Positions 8,374 through 17,201 are shown, numbered from the stretch's first letter. The stretch: DNA of 41,815 nucleotides from Clostridium sp. OM02-18AC (GCF_003481825.1 NZ_QULW01000027.1:1-41815), one strand, 5' to 3'. Notes: generated by a model from the sequence alone, not told the origin. A program made the numbers and translations.

Positions 8374-9258
8374 CTATTTTTTCAGCTTCGGATCCAGTGC
8401 ATCACGCAGACCATCGCCTAACAGGTTCAGTGCCAAAACCGTAAACATAATGGCAAGACCCGGAATGATACACATATAGCTTGCATCACGGATGTGGCTT
8501 CGTCCTGCGGAAAGCAGTGCCCCCCACTCCGGTGCCGGTGCCGGAACACCGATTCCAAGGAAGCTTAAGGATGAAGCAGAAATGATGGTGGTGCCGATCA
8601 GCAATGTGATCTGTACAATGATCGGGGACAGACAGTTCGGAAGAATATGCTTTACAATGATCTTCCAGGTCGGCAGTCCCATGGCATAAGAGGATTCCAC
8701 ATACTCCTGGTCACGGATCGTCATAACGGAAGCACGGACGATACGTGCAAAGCTGCTGGCACAGGAAAAGGCCAGGGCGATCATTAAGTTTACGGTGCTC
8801 GGTCCCAGCAGGGAGACGATAACAACCGCTGTCATAATGTTCGGAATGGAATAGAAAATATCGATGCCGCGCATGATGATGGAATCGGTGATGCCGCCCT
8901 TAAATCCTGCCTGAGAACCCAGGATTGTTCCAACGATCAGGCCCAGAAGCACGGAACCAACGCCGATGATCAGGGAATAGCGTGCTCCGTAAATAATACG
9001 GGCAAATAAATCACGTCCATATTCATCCGTTCCAAACCAGTGAGCCGCACACGGACCCATGAGACGGTCTTTCATATTCTGTCCGATTACGTCTTTTTCA
9101 TAATCAAAGATAACCGGGCTGAATGCTGCTGCCAGTACCAGAATTACTAGGAAGGCTAATCCCAGCATAGCACCGCGGTTTTTGATCAGACGCCGCCAGG
9201 TCTCCTGGAACAGCGTCCGTTTTTTATACTGTTTTTTGATTTCGCTTGCCTGTGCCAT
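8374..9258 (-). CDS. Peptide ABC transporter permease, OppC/DppC type
   Basis: A 294-aa integral membrane permease. The start at 9258 is preferred over an upstream ATG because AAGGGGTG lies just ahead and the upstream frame overlaps the previous permease. An N-terminal cytoplasmic segment, MAQASEIKKQYKKRTLFQE, is followed by the N-terminal OppC domain with one membrane helix (about 33-52) and the extracytoplasmic GTDEYGRDLFARIIYG. The BPD_transp_1 domain contains the EAA-like loop SYAMGLPTWKIIVKHILPN. It begins four bases after the stop of the OppB gene. Confidence 0.92.
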   Translation of the reverse strand: MAQASEIKKQYKKRTLFQETWRRLIKNRGAMLGLAFLVILVLAAAFSPVIFDYEKDVIGQNMKDRLMGPCAAHWFGTDEYGRDLFARIIYGARYSLIIGVGSVLLGLIVGTILGSQAGFKGGITDSIIMRGIDIFYSIPNIMTAVVIVSLLGPSTVNLMIALAFSCASSFARIVRASVMTIRDQEYVESSYAMGLPTWKIIVKHILPNCLSPIIVQITLLIGTTIISASSLSFLGIGVPAPAPEWGALLSAGRSHIRDASYMCIIPGLAIMFTVLALNLLGDGLRDALDPKLKK

Positions 9259-9262
9259 TGTA

Positions 9263-10198
9263 TCACCCCTTCTTACTGTACTGTGCTTTGATTCTCGGGT
9301 CAAAGAATGCATAGATTAAATCTACTACCAGGTTGATGATACACATCAGGATGGAACACATAATAATTGCACCCGTAACCATCGGTGTATCACGCTTGGA
9401 GATAGAATCATAGACAAGACGTCCGATACCAGGCCAGGAGAATACCGTCTCTGCAAGAACAGAACCAGTGATAACCAGGGACATCTGAAGACCGATTGCT
9501 GTAATGATCGGGATCAGGGCGTTCTTTAAACCGTGCACGGTGATAACCTGTTTCTCAGAACAGCCCTTTGCACGTGCGGTAGTCATGTAATCCTGACGGA
9601 GTACGTCCAGCATGGAAGAACGTGTTGTTCTGGTGATCAGGGCTGCAAGACCAAAACCGACCGTCACCGCCGGCAGCACCAGACTGCTTATGCCTCCTTT
9701 TCCGCCCGTCGGGAACCAGCCCAGCTTCAGCGAGAATATGATGATCAGCATCAGGCCCAGCCAGAAGTTTGGCATGGACGTGCCGAACAGGGCGAATATC
9801 ATACCCGCTGTATCTTTCCATGTATTTTGGTGTATCGCTGTGTAGATACCGAGCGGCAGGGATACCACTACGGCAATCAGTACGGCAGCTCCTCCCAGCA
9901 TAAGCGTATTCGGAAGACGCTCCATAAAAGTCTTAAATACATCACGCTTGGTCACATAGGACTTACCCATGTCACCGGTCAGCATGCCTTTCATATAGTT
10001 GCCATAACGTACGATAAATGGATCATTCAGTCCAAGGTCTTCGCGGATCTGCTCGATCTGTTCTGGTTTCGCGTTATCGCCTGCAAGCATCAACGCAGGG
10101 TCACCGCCGGTCAGGCTCATGGCCCAGAAGATCAGAAATGAGGTTACCAGAATAACCGGGATCAGCATGATCAGTCTTTTCCCAATGTATTTCAGCAT
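9263..10198 (-). CDS. Peptide ABC transporter permease, OppB/DppB type
   Basis: A 311-aa permease with the classic OppB start, MLKYIGKRLIMLIPVILVTS, and then SLTGGDPALMLAGDNAKPEQIEQIREDLGL. The coupling (EAA) loop is TARAKGCSEKQVITVHGLKNALIPIITAIG. About six membrane helices are visible. It forms the channel with OppC. It is separated from the binding-protein gene by 155 bases containing a stem-loop, a common arrangement that lets the binding protein be made in excess. Confidence 0.92.
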   Translation of the reverse strand: MLKYIGKRLIMLIPVILVTSFLIFWAMSLTGGDPALMLAGDNAKPEQIEQIREDLGLNDPFIVRYGNYMKGMLTGDMGKSYVTKRDVFKTFMERLPNTLMLGGAAVLIAVVVSLPLGIYTAIHQNTWKDTAGMIFALFGTSMPNFWLGLMLIIIFSLKLGWFPTGGKGGISSLVLPAVTVGFGLAALITRTTRSSMLDVLRQDYMTTARAKGCSEKQVITVHGLKNALIPIITAIGLQMSLVITGSVLAETVFSWPGIGRLVYDSISKRDTPMVTGAIIMCSILMCIINLVVDLIYAFFDPRIKAQYSKKG

Positions 10199-10256
10199 TT
10201 GCCTGTCGCTCCTTTTTGTGTGATAAAAGGCTTATATAGGTTACTCCTATATGGAA

Positions 10257-10286
10257 ACTTGCGGGGCTTTTGAAGCACCCGCAAGT
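10257..10286 (-). terminator. Intercistronic stem-loop between binding-protein and permease genes
   Basis: ACTTGCGGG (10257-10265) and CCCGCAAGT (10278-10286) form a perfect 9-bp stem with a 12-base loop. On the minus strand it is followed by TTTCCAT, a weak T run, so it is more likely a partial terminator or 3' mRNA protector than a full stop. This would account for higher expression of the upstream binding protein. A smaller inverted repeat (ATATAGG/CCTATAT, 10234-10252) lies next to it. Confidence 0.6.
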
Positions 10287-10353
10287 CTTTTCAGCCATTA
10301 TGTTTTTGTTATAGAAGGATCCGGTTAGAGATCCTGTTTCACCGCACTTCTCT

Positions 10354-11976
10354 TTACTCTGCGATGTATGCGTGACGCCAGTCATGGTTGCCGCCGCCAT
10401 AGAAGTACTGTCCCTGAAGGTTCTTGTTGTATGCAACAACCAGGTTTGCAATGTATAACGGAACCTGCGGACATGCATCTACTAAGTAAGTCTGCAGCTC
10501 TTTTGCAGTTTCAAGACGTTTGTCCTGATCTTTCTCGGTTGCTACGATGTCGATCATCTCGTCAGCCTTAGAATCAGAATAGTGATGATAGTTGGAACCG
10601 GAACCGGTATAGAACAGGTCACGGTATACAAAGTCAACCTTGGAGTCCTCGTTCCATCTCCACAGGAAGAGCTCCTGTTTTCCGTCTACACAGGTGGATT
10701 TTAAGGTTGCCGTCTCCATCGGTTCAAGGGTTACGTCAATGCCGATATCTGCCAGGTTTGCCTGGATGATGGTTGCAATCTGCTCATACGGAGCACCGGA
10801 TGCATAGGTTAAGGTGGTGCTGATACCGCCGTCCGGATAACCAGCCTCTGCCATTAAGGATTTTGCACGGTCTACGTCGTAGTCGAAACCATCCATGTCG
10901 TCATAGAATCCCCACAGGCCGCGGTTTAAGATGGTGGTCTGCAGTGTGCCCTTGCCGTATACAGCTGCCTCAAGGACTGCGTCACGGTCGATCGCACATG
11001 CAACCGCCTGTCTTAAGGTCTGGTTGTTCCACGGCTCTTTCTCTACGTTAAATGCGAAATAGAAAAGACGGGTACCGGTCTGCTCGTAAACGGTAATATT
11101 ATCGTCATCCTCTAAGTACTGCAGCTCGTTGATCGGCGGATTTACGCAGACATCGATCTCGCCTGCCTGCAGTGCCATAACACGGGAGGATGCCTCGATG
11201 TACGGGCGGAACTCGATGGTCTCAGCTACACCAGGAGCCAGGTTGTCATCTGCCGGGAGATCGTTGCCCCAATAGTCGTCAACCTTAACCAGGCGACAGT
11301 ACTCACCCTCTACCCACTCGTCAAACTTGTACGGGCCGGTACCGATGTAGTACGGATCCTCTACACCGTCATCGTAAGCCTTCTTGGACTGGATGGATAA
11401 CGGAACCGATGCCAGGGACTGGATGAACTCGTTGTTGTATTTCTCAATCTCAATCTCGATGGTGTAGTCATCTACTACGGTACAGCCAACATAGCCTGCC
11501 AGAATGGAAGCTACCATGTTGCCGGTTGCCATATCCAGAGTGAATTTTACGTCCTCTGCGGTCATCGGGGTCTTGTCATCATCGTTGAAGTGTACGTCAT
11601 CGCGCAGCTTCATCTCGATGTGGGTGTCATCCTTGAACTCCCATGAAGTAGCCAGACATGGACCGAACCGCTCGTCTCCCTGGGAACCATTGTTAAAGAA
11701 TACCAGGGTCTGATGGGTATTCTTTAATACGATGTTGTTGATCTGATCCTGTTGCTGCTGAAGATCCAGGTTGTTAATGTCAGCATCGGTACCAATGATC
11801 AGGCTATCCTTGTGCCCAACAGCCGTACTCCCGGCTTCCGTTCCTGCTCCTGCCTCAGAACCACCGGCAGTCTGACTTCCTGAATCAGAACCAGAACTGG
11901 TTTTTCCGCCTCCGCAGCCCGCTAAGGATACTGCCATCATGGCAACACTGAGCAGCAATGCGATTTTTTTCTTCAT
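10354..11976 (-). CDS. Peptide-binding lipoprotein of ABC transporter (SBP family 5)
   Basis: A 540-aa extracytoplasmic solute-binding protein. The start at 11976 has GGAGG eight bases ahead; the protein opens with a lipoprotein signal, MKKKIALLLSVAMMAVSLAGC, so the mature protein begins at a lipidated Cys. A Gly/Ser/Thr-rich linker (about 23-55) follows. The SBP_bac_5 domain shows DVHFNDDDKTPMTAEDVKFTLD, YYIGTGPYKFDEW and LRQAVACAIDRDAVLEAAVYGKG. It captures peptides for the permease complex encoded just downstream. Ligand preference cannot be predicted. Confidence 0.93.
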   Translation of the reverse strand: MKKKIALLLSVAMMAVSLAGCGGGKTSSGSDSGSQTAGGSEAGAGTEAGSTAVGHKDSLIIGTDADINNLDLQQQQDQINNIVLKNTHQTLVFFNNGSQGDERFGPCLATSWEFKDDTHIEMKLRDDVHFNDDDKTPMTAEDVKFTLDMATGNMVASILAGYVGCTVVDDYTIEIEIEKYNNEFIQSLASVPLSIQSKKAYDDGVEDPYYIGTGPYKFDEWVEGEYCRLVKVDDYWGNDLPADDNLAPGVAETIEFRPYIEASSRVMALQAGEIDVCVNPPINELQYLEDDDNITVYEQTGTRLFYFAFNVEKEPWNNQTLRQAVACAIDRDAVLEAAVYGKGTLQTTILNRGLWGFYDDMDGFDYDVDRAKSLMAEAGYPDGGISTTLTYASGAPYEQIATIIQANLADIGIDVTLEPMETATLKSTCVDGKQELFLWRWNEDSKVDFVYRDLFYTGSGSNYHHYSDSKADEMIDIVATEKDQDKRLETAKELQTYLVDACPQVPLYIANLVVAYNKNLQGQYFYGGGNHDWRHAYIAE

Positions 11977-12067
11977 ACACATTTCCTCCGTTTTCTTATA
12001 ATCATCCGGTCTGTGCAAACCAGATGTATTCCTGACGCTTCATCAATAAACCTTATATACCAAATTT

Positions 12068-12149
12068 GAGCATAAAAACAGCGCAGTAGCACGACACCCC
12101 ACCTTCCAATTGGATTTAAAACGAAATGTCCCACACACCTGCGCCGCTC
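12068..12149 (-). promoter_or_regulatory. Structured 5' leader of the peptide transporter operon (possible attenuator)
   Basis: In the roughly 210-base leader upstream of the binding-protein gene, minus-strand GAGC and GCGCAG (12149-12139) pair with CTGCGC and GCTC (12086-12081 and 12071-12068). A T run (TTTTT, 12078-12074) follows the main stem. This resembles an attenuator, but the stem is imperfect and I recognise no known riboswitch or T-box core. Confidence 0.35.
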
Positions 12150-12193
12150 TTTTTCTCTATGCAATGTGTATATTTGTTTATCAATATAACCAA

Positions 12194-12222
12194 AGTATAT
12201 CATCACTTTGTGAAATACACAA
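12194..12222 (-). promoter_or_regulatory. Promoter of the peptide transporter operon
   Basis: On the minus strand TTGTGT (12222-12217), a 17-base spacer and TATACT (12199-12194). It lies about 220 bases upstream of the binding-protein start. The rest of the 365-base gap to ispD (12223-12341) is AT-rich and shows no gene. Confidence 0.65.
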
Positions 12223-12341
12223 GCGTTTTTCTTGTTTTTTCTTCGTTATTTTGTTAACTTTTCCCAAGTGTAACCTCTGTTTTTCATCAATTTTACATTA
12301 TTCCCACTTTGTAAAATTAAATTTACCTTATATTTTTTGCG

Positions 12342-13046
12342 TCAGCGCCTTTTCAGCAATGCCTCTGCCAGGATCAGATCCTCCGGTGTTGTCACCTTTA
12401 GATTTTCATAGCTGCCTTCCACCAGACGGACCTTCGTGCCGCTTAAATGTTCCACTACCATAGCATCGTCCGTGATTCCTTTTTGAAGGGATTCGTCCGC
12501 CATCAGACGGTCGTAAGCCGCACGCACCAGCGGATAGGAAAATGCCTGCGGTGTCTGCACCTGCCAGAGTCTGGAACGGTCCGGGGTAGATTGTGCAAAC
12601 CCGTCTGGATCGACCACCTTTATGGTATCTTTCACCGGCATCCCCACCACACAGGCTCCATCCTGCATGGCCGCGTAAGCCGCGCGGGAAATAATCTCCC
12701 CCGTCACCAACGGTCTGGCTCCATCATGGATCAGCACATAATCGCACTTCTGCAGAGCCTTCAATCCTTCATAGACAGAATGATAGCGTTCTTTTCCGCC
12801 TGTCACAATACCGCAAAGCTTTTTCAGGTGCAGGGGCGCCAGGATTTCCTGACGCACATAATCTTCCTCACCGGCACCTGTCACCAGCACCATCGCATCC
12901 ACAATACTTTGTTCAAATGCTTCCAGTGCATAAGAAATCAGCGGGCGGTCATTTAACAGCATATACTGCTTCTGAATATCACTGTGCATCCTGCTGCCGC
13001 GCCCGCCGGCCAGGATCACTGCTCCGATCCGTGCTGTACCGATCAT
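12342..13046 (-). CDS. ispD: 2-C-methyl-D-erythritol 4-phosphate cytidylyltransferase
   Basis: A 234-aa IspD of usual length, catalysing CTP + MEP to CDP-ME in the non-mevalonate isoprenoid pathway in the cytoplasm. Motifs: the nucleotide-binding loop AVILAGGRGSRMHSDIQKQY (about 9-28), VLIHDGARPLV (metal/CTP-binding Asp, about 102-112), VKDTIKVVD, and QTPQAFSYPLVRAAYD with GITDDAMVVEHLSG near the C-terminus. AAGG precedes the ATG. It is 132 bases downstream of tsaD on the same strand. A TarI-type cytidylyltransferase is a less likely alternative. Confidence 0.88.
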   Translation of the reverse strand: MIGTARIGAVILAGGRGSRMHSDIQKQYMLLNDRPLISYALEAFEQSIVDAMVLVTGAGEEDYVRQEILAPLHLKKLCGIVTGGKERYHSVYEGLKALQKCDYVLIHDGARPLVTGEIISRAAYAAMQDGACVVGMPVKDTIKVVDPDGFAQSTPDRSRLWQVQTPQAFSYPLVRAAYDRLMADESLQKGITDDAMVVEHLSGTKVRLVEGSYENLKVTTPEDLILAEALLKRR

Positions 13047-13178
13047 ATTCCTGCCTTCCTTCTCCTCTTCGTTGCTGCCTAAGTGCCATTACTGTCATCG
13101 TCATTTTGCAGCATGGGAACAGCCGTGTTCCTTCAAAACGATGTATTTTTTCGTCTCTGATACGTTTTTTCGTTATTC

Positions 13179-14231
13179 TCAGCGCTCTCCCAGCTTCAGA
13201 TTCGGTACCGCATTTAAATCCCAGCCATGCCGGGTTCCCTTTTTGTATTCGTAATAAGCCGCACAGCCGATCATGGCCGCATTGTCCGTGCAGAAGATCG
13301 GGGACGGATGATAGAAATGAATGTGTTCTTTGTCACACGCCGCCTGCATGGCTGCACGAAGAGCCGAGTTGGATGCCACGCCGCCGGCGATCGCCAACTT
13401 GTCATAGCCATACTCTTTTGCAGCCAGAACCGCACGGCTTACCAGTGCCTCTACCACCGCATTCTGGAAGGATGCAACCAGATCCGGCACACAGATCTCC
13501 ATTCCGGTCATATGTGCCTTGTTAATGTAATTCAATACTGCCGATTTCAGTCCGCTGAAACTGAAATCGTATGGGGAACCTTCTACCTTTGCGCGCGGGA
13601 ACTCAATAGCATGCGGATTGCCCTCTTTGGCTGCCTTGTCCACTTTCGGACCACCCGGATAGCCAAGTCCGACGGCTCGCGCCACCTTATCAAAAGCTTC
13701 TCCGGCCGCATCATCTCTGGTCCGTCCAATGATCTCGAACTCCCCGTAATCCTTTACGATGACCAGATGCGTATGTCCGCCGGATACGATCAGGCAGACA
13801 AACGGCGGCTCCAGATCCGGGTTTTCAATATAGTTTGCAGAGACATGACCTTCAATATGATGCACACCCACAAGTGGTTTTTTCGCCGCAAAGGCAATGG
13901 CTTTCGCCTCAGCCACGCCAACAAGCAGCGCACCGACCAGCCCTGGTCCGTAGGTCACGCCGATTGCATCGATGTCATCCAGAGTCACCTTTGCATCTTC
14001 CAGCGCCTGGGTTACTACCTGGTTGATCTTCTCAATGTGTTTTCTGGATGCGATCTCCGGCACTACGCCGCCAAACTGGGTATGCAGTGCGATCTGGGAA
14101 GAAATGACATTGGAAAGGATCTCCCGGCCATTCTTCACCACAGAAGCTGCAGTCTCATCGCAGGAGCTCTCAATCGCCAGGATCAGAATATCCTTCTCTT
14201 CTTCGGTTTTCTTATTTTCTGTCTCCATCAT
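13179..14231 (-). CDS. tsaD: tRNA threonylcarbamoyladenosine synthase subunit TsaD
   Basis: A 350-aa ASKHA-fold protein that transfers threonylcarbamoyl from TC-AMP to A37 of ANN-decoding tRNAs, working with TsaB and TsaE. Visible motifs: ILAIESSCDETAAS (about 16-29), GPGLVGALLVG, the metal-binding HHIEGH (about 120-125), FVCLIVSGGHTHLV, and AIAGGVASNSALR toward the C-terminus. It lies six bases after rnz. Its partner genes tsaE and tsaB are about 1.8 kb upstream on the same strand, so the whole t6A machinery apart from TsaC is local. Confidence 0.97.
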   Translation of the reverse strand: MMETENKKTEEEKDILILAIESSCDETAASVVKNGREILSNVISSQIALHTQFGGVVPEIASRKHIEKINQVVTQALEDAKVTLDDIDAIGVTYGPGLVGALLVGVAEAKAIAFAAKKPLVGVHHIEGHVSANYIENPDLEPPFVCLIVSGGHTHLVIVKDYGEFEIIGRTRDDAAGEAFDKVARAVGLGYPGGPKVDKAAKEGNPHAIEFPRAKVEGSPYDFSFSGLKSAVLNYINKAHMTGMEICVPDLVASFQNAVVEALVSRAVLAAKEYGYDKLAIAGGVASNSALRAAMQAACDKEHIHFYHPSPIFCTDNAAMIGCAAYYEYKKGTRHGWDLNAVPNLKLGER

Positions 14232-14237
14232 TTGTTT

Positions 14238-15149
14238 TTATTCCTCCTCAAAGGTCAGCTCTCTGGTCCAGCCATCCCGTGCAGTCTTTGCTGCCGGGAA
14301 GATTTCCCTCACCTTATCAATAAATTCTTCCGGATGGTTTAAGGAAGGACTGTAATGCGTCAGCCACATTTCTGCCGGCTGCGCTTTCTTTGCCAGGTTT
14401 GCTGCCTCGTACATCGTCATATGCTTATATTCCCGGGCCTTGACTTCTTTTCCGTCTTCGCCGTACATGCCCTCACAGATAAACAGATCTGCATGGTCTG
14501 CGTACTCCGCGATGACCGGAACCGGTCTGGTATCCGTACAATACGTAACTTTCAGACCCTTGCGATCCGGTCCCAGGACCATATCCGGCGTATAAGTCAC
14601 TCCGTCTAAGGTCAGGGTCTCGCCTTTCTGCAGGCGGCTCCATGCCTTCATCGGCACATTCTGCGCTTTCGCCCGCTCCACATCAAAGCGGCCTGCACGC
14701 GGAATGGAAATGGAATAGCCATAACAGACCACATTATGGTTTACCCGGTAAGCATCGATCACATAAGGTCCGATATGAAACTGCTGTCTGTTTTCTTCCA
14801 GCTCGATAAACTTTAACTGGAATGGGAGCTCCGGTGCGATGGTGCGGAGCGCATTCACGACCCGCTCTAAGCCCTTGGGACCGATCAATGTGACCGGCTC
14901 CGTACGCTCAGCATTGCCCATCGTGAGAAGAAGCCCTGGAAGTCCACTGATGTGGTCTGCGTGGTAATGGGTAAAACAGATCACATCGATGGGCTTCGGG
15001 CTCCATCCTTTTTCTTTCAGCGCCACCTGCGTTCCTTCTCCGCAGTCGATCAAAAGACTGCTGCCGTCACAACGCGCCATCATCGCAGTCAGCCAGCGGT
15101 ACGGAAGCGGCATCATCCCGCCGGTTCCCAGTAAACAGATATCTAACAT
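14238..15149 (-). CDS. rnz: Ribonuclease Z (tRNA 3' endonuclease)
   Basis: A 303-aa metallo-beta-lactamase-fold endonuclease that trims tRNA 3' trailers. The zinc motif THYHADHISGLPGLL (about 62-76) follows the N-terminal LGTGGMMPLPYRW and LLIDCGEGTQ. The later histidines and Asp lie in YRVNHNVVCYGYS, YCTDTRP, and LTHYSPS near the C-terminus. Such an enzyme is needed here because the tRNA-Ser genes in this window do not encode CCA. A GAGG precedes the ATG. Confidence 0.94.
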   Translation of the reverse strand: MLDICLLGTGGMMPLPYRWLTAMMARCDGSSLLIDCGEGTQVALKEKGWSPKPIDVICFTHYHADHISGLPGLLLTMGNAERTEPVTLIGPKGLERVVNALRTIAPELPFQLKFIELEENRQQFHIGPYVIDAYRVNHNVVCYGYSISIPRAGRFDVERAKAQNVPMKAWSRLQKGETLTLDGVTYTPDMVLGPDRKGLKVTYCTDTRPVPVIAEYADHADLFICEGMYGEDGKEVKAREYKHMTMYEAANLAKKAQPAEMWLTHYSPSLNHPEEFIDKVREIFPAAKTARDGWTRELTFEEE

Positions 15150-15197
15150 AAATCGATTAACCTCATTTCATTTGATGCTGATATCATAGCATAGCGT

Positions 15198-15440
15198 TTA
15201 GATGAATTCAACCGCTTCCTCGATTTCCGGGGCGATCGCAAACTGCCGGATAAGCTGGTCATAGCACTCCTCACACAGATCCCAATGATGGATCTCGCCG
15301 TCTTTTTCAGAAAAGTAATCCCAGGAATAATGAACCGAAAAGCTTCCCTCCCGCAGGATGCCTCGCTCCACCACCTGTTTTTTTCCGCAGCCATTGCAGA
15401 TGACCGATTCCAGGGTTCCGTTTGTCTGATATTTTCTCAT
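15198..15440 (-). CDS. Small conserved protein with two CxxC-type pairs
   Basis: An 80-aa protein I cannot name. It has CNGCGK (Cys about 15 and 18) and DLCEECYDQ (about 55-61), so four or five cysteines are placed like a small zinc ribbon. Between them is an aromatic segment, SFSVHYSWDYFSEKDGEIHHWD. There is no signal peptide or membrane helix, so it is probably cytoplasmic. It sits between rimI and rnz, separated from rimI by a terminator. Similar small CxxC proteins are frequent in Lachnospiraceae; function unknown. Confidence 0.75.
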   Translation of the reverse strand: MRKYQTNGTLESVICNGCGKKQVVERGILREGSFSVHYSWDYFSEKDGEIHHWDLCEECYDQLIRQFAIAPEIEEAVEFI

Positions 15441-15515
15441 GTCTTGTTCCTCACCTTTTCGTTCCTGTTTCTATACAGGTGTGCATTTTTTTATTCTGTC
15501 TTTTTAGAATAAAAC

Positions 15516-15545
15516 AGGGGACACGGCACGTCGGCCGCATCCCCT
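15516..15545 (-). terminator. Terminator downstream of rimI
   Basis: AGGGGA (15545-15540 on the minus strand) pairs with TCCCCT (15521-15516), with an inner CGGC/GCCG pairing. The stem is followed by GTTTTATT on the minus strand. It ends the tsaE-tsaB-rimI transcript 26 bases after the rimI stop. Confidence 0.75.
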
Positions 15546-15571
15546 ACATTATAATAGAAATATTCGTAATT

Positions 15572-16024
15572 TTAAGTGGTAATTTTTTCCGGCAGATCCC
15601 GTTTCCACATGATCACGGCATCCTCGGCCGGGTTGTGATAATAGGCCTTGCGTACTGCCTCTGCCTGAAAACCATAGGATTCATACAGGTTTCTGGCCGC
15701 CAGATTGCTCTCGCGCACCTCCAGGCTGATGGCATAGGCCCGCTCGCGGATAGCATACTCTACCATGGCATCCATCATTTTTCTGCCAAGACCAAGCCTG
15801 CGGCTGTCCGGATGCACCGCGATCCGCTGTACTTCTCCCTCGCCTGCGAGGACACGCAGGTTGCAATAACCCAGGATTTTTTCTTCCTGTTCAAACACAT
15901 AGTAGACATCGTACGGACTGTGGATCCCGGACTCCAGGATATGGTAGGACCAGTTTTCCGAAAAGCAGAGCTTTTCCAGTTCTGCTACCGCCGCAAGATC
16001 CCGTTCTTCCATCCGGCGGATCAC
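15572..16024 (-). CDS. rimI: Ribosomal protein bS18-alanine N-acetyltransferase
   Basis: A GNAT-family acetyltransferase of 150 aa that acetylates the N-terminal Ala of ribosomal protein S18. I start it at GTG 16024, which overlaps the tsaB stop (GTGA) and has AGGAG seven bases ahead; the longer upstream frame is tsaB shadow. Motifs: VQRIAVHPDSRRLGLGRKMMDAMVE (acetyl-CoA loop RRLGLG, about 76-90) and LEVRESNLAARNLYESYGFQAEAVRKAYY near the end. The neighbours tsaB and tsaE give the classic tsaE-tsaB-rimI operon. Confidence 0.93.
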   Translation of the reverse strand: MIRRMEERDLAAVAELEKLCFSENWSYHILESGIHSPYDVYYVFEQEEKILGYCNLRVLAGEGEVQRIAVHPDSRRLGLGRKMMDAMVEYAIRERAYAISLEVRESNLAARNLYESYGFQAEAVRKAYYHNPAEDAVIMWKRDLPEKITT

Positions 16025-16776
16025 TGTGCATCTCCTGTTCCGACACTGTGTCCGGCTGCCAGCTCTTCGGTCTTTCCCTGCCGCTTTGCCTCTTCCAGCT
16101 CGCGTTCTGCCTGAGCTTTCCGCAGGTAATCCGGCGCGTGGTCCATAGCCGATACCGTCTTGCCTTCCGCAAAATACAGACTTCCCAGAGCAGCAACACT
16201 GGCTCCTCTCTGGCGGTTGCACTGCGCCGGAGCAAAAGAAAACGGAACACGAAGTGTTTCCCGGATCACCTTTTCACTGACCGGAACTCCATCGCCCAAG
16301 AAGATCACACGCTCCCCACGGGCATTCAATTCCCCGGTCAGTTCATGAATGTCCATGCCGCACTGCGCTTTTACCACCTCAAATGCATCCTCATAATGAT
16401 AAAGCCCCGTGTAAACCTGTCCTCTTCTTGCATCCATGACTGGGCAGATGAGCGCAGAAGTTCCGTACAGATTGTACGCCATGGCATCCATCGTCGGCAC
16501 ATGGACCAGCGGCTTATTAAGCGCAAGTCCGAGTCCTTTTGCTGTTGCGGAGCCAATGCGCAGGCCGGTATAAGAGCCCGGCCCTCCGGATACCGCAATC
16601 GCGTCCACATCGTTCAGATCCAGTTCCAGCATGCGGGTCACCTCATCGATCATGGGGAGCAGCGTCTGGGAATGGGTCTTTTTTAAGTTTACGGTATATT
16701 CTGCCGTTACCAGTCCATCAGTCACCACAGCCACAGAAGCCACCAGCGACGAGCTTTCTATTCCAAGTGTTTTCAT
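16021..16776 (-). CDS. tsaB: tRNA threonylcarbamoyladenosine biosynthesis protein TsaB
   Basis: A 251-aa ASKHA-fold scaffold of the t6A complex. The N-terminus MKTLGIESSSLVASVAVV is the degenerate ATP-binding segment of the family, and AIAVSGGPGSYTGLRIGSATAKGL (about 61-84) is the diagnostic TsaB motif. The C-terminal tail of about 30 residues is rich in charged residues. It lacks the metal-binding histidines present in TsaD, as expected. It overlaps tsaE by four bases upstream and rimI by four bases downstream, so the three genes are translationally coupled. Confidence 0.95.
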   Translation of the reverse strand: MKTLGIESSSLVASVAVVTDGLVTAEYTVNLKKTHSQTLLPMIDEVTRMLELDLNDVDAIAVSGGPGSYTGLRIGSATAKGLGLALNKPLVHVPTMDAMAYNLYGTSALICPVMDARRGQVYTGLYHYEDAFEVVKAQCGMDIHELTGELNARGERVIFLGDGVPVSEKVIRETLRVPFSFAPAQCNRQRGASVAALGSLYFAEGKTVSAMDHAPDYLRKAQAERELEEAKRQGKTEELAAGHSVGTGDAQ

Positions 16777-17201
16777 GACAATCCCTCCACCGTTATCTTC
16801 CGGTAATCAAATCCCTGTTCCAGATCCTTCTCAATCCGGATGCGGACCACCTGTTCCGGTAAAATTTCCGGGATCAGCTGGGACCACTCGATCAGGCAGA
16901 CGCCTTCCCCGTAAAAGCAATCCTCGTAGCCGATCTCATCCATCTCGCTGACATCCCCGATCCGGTATACATCAAAATGATACAGCGGCAGACGCCCGCT
17001 GTCATACTGCTGCACGATCGTAAAGGTCGGGCTGTTTACCGGTTCCTCAATACCAAGCCCGGCTGCAAAACCCTGGGTAAAAATCGTCTTGCCCACTCCA
17101 AGATCTCCGTCCAGACAGTAAATCTCACCCGCTTTTGCCTGCTCACCCAGGCGTTTTCCAAGGGCAAAGGTTTCCTCCGGGCTGTTGCTTCTATATTCCA
17201 T
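16773..17201 (-). CDS. tsaE: tRNA threonylcarbamoyladenosine biosynthesis ATPase TsaE
   Basis: A 142-aa P-loop ATPase required for t6A formation. Walker A is GDLGVGKTIFTQG (about 34-46), after SPEETFALGKRLGEQ; then comes PVNSPTFTIVQQY (switch region) and LYHFDVYRI, and CLIEWSQLIPEILPE carries the conserved E-W. The length is normal. Its ATG shares one base with the stop of the upstream membrane-protein gene (TGATG). Confidence 0.96.
   Translation of the reverse strand: MEYRSNSPEETFALGKRLGEQAKAGEIYCLDGDLGVGKTIFTQGFAAGLGIEEPVNSPTFTIVQQYDSGRLPLYHFDVYRIGDVSEMDEIGYEDCFYGEGVCLIEWSQLIPEILPEQVVRIRIEKDLEQGFDYRKITVEGLS

Noticed and set aside
12060..12110. Possible T-box element (GGTGGGGTG) in the peptide transporter leader
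   Set aside because: The match to the T-box core AGGGTGGNACCGCG is poor and no specifier loop is evident.
13227..14342. 371-codon open frame opposite tsaD
   Set aside because: Antisense to an intact tsaD with all motifs; no start signal or known domain.
16025..16222. 66-residue N-terminal extension of RimI
   Set aside because: It lies entirely inside tsaB in another frame; the GTG overlapping the tsaB stop has a good ribosome binding site.
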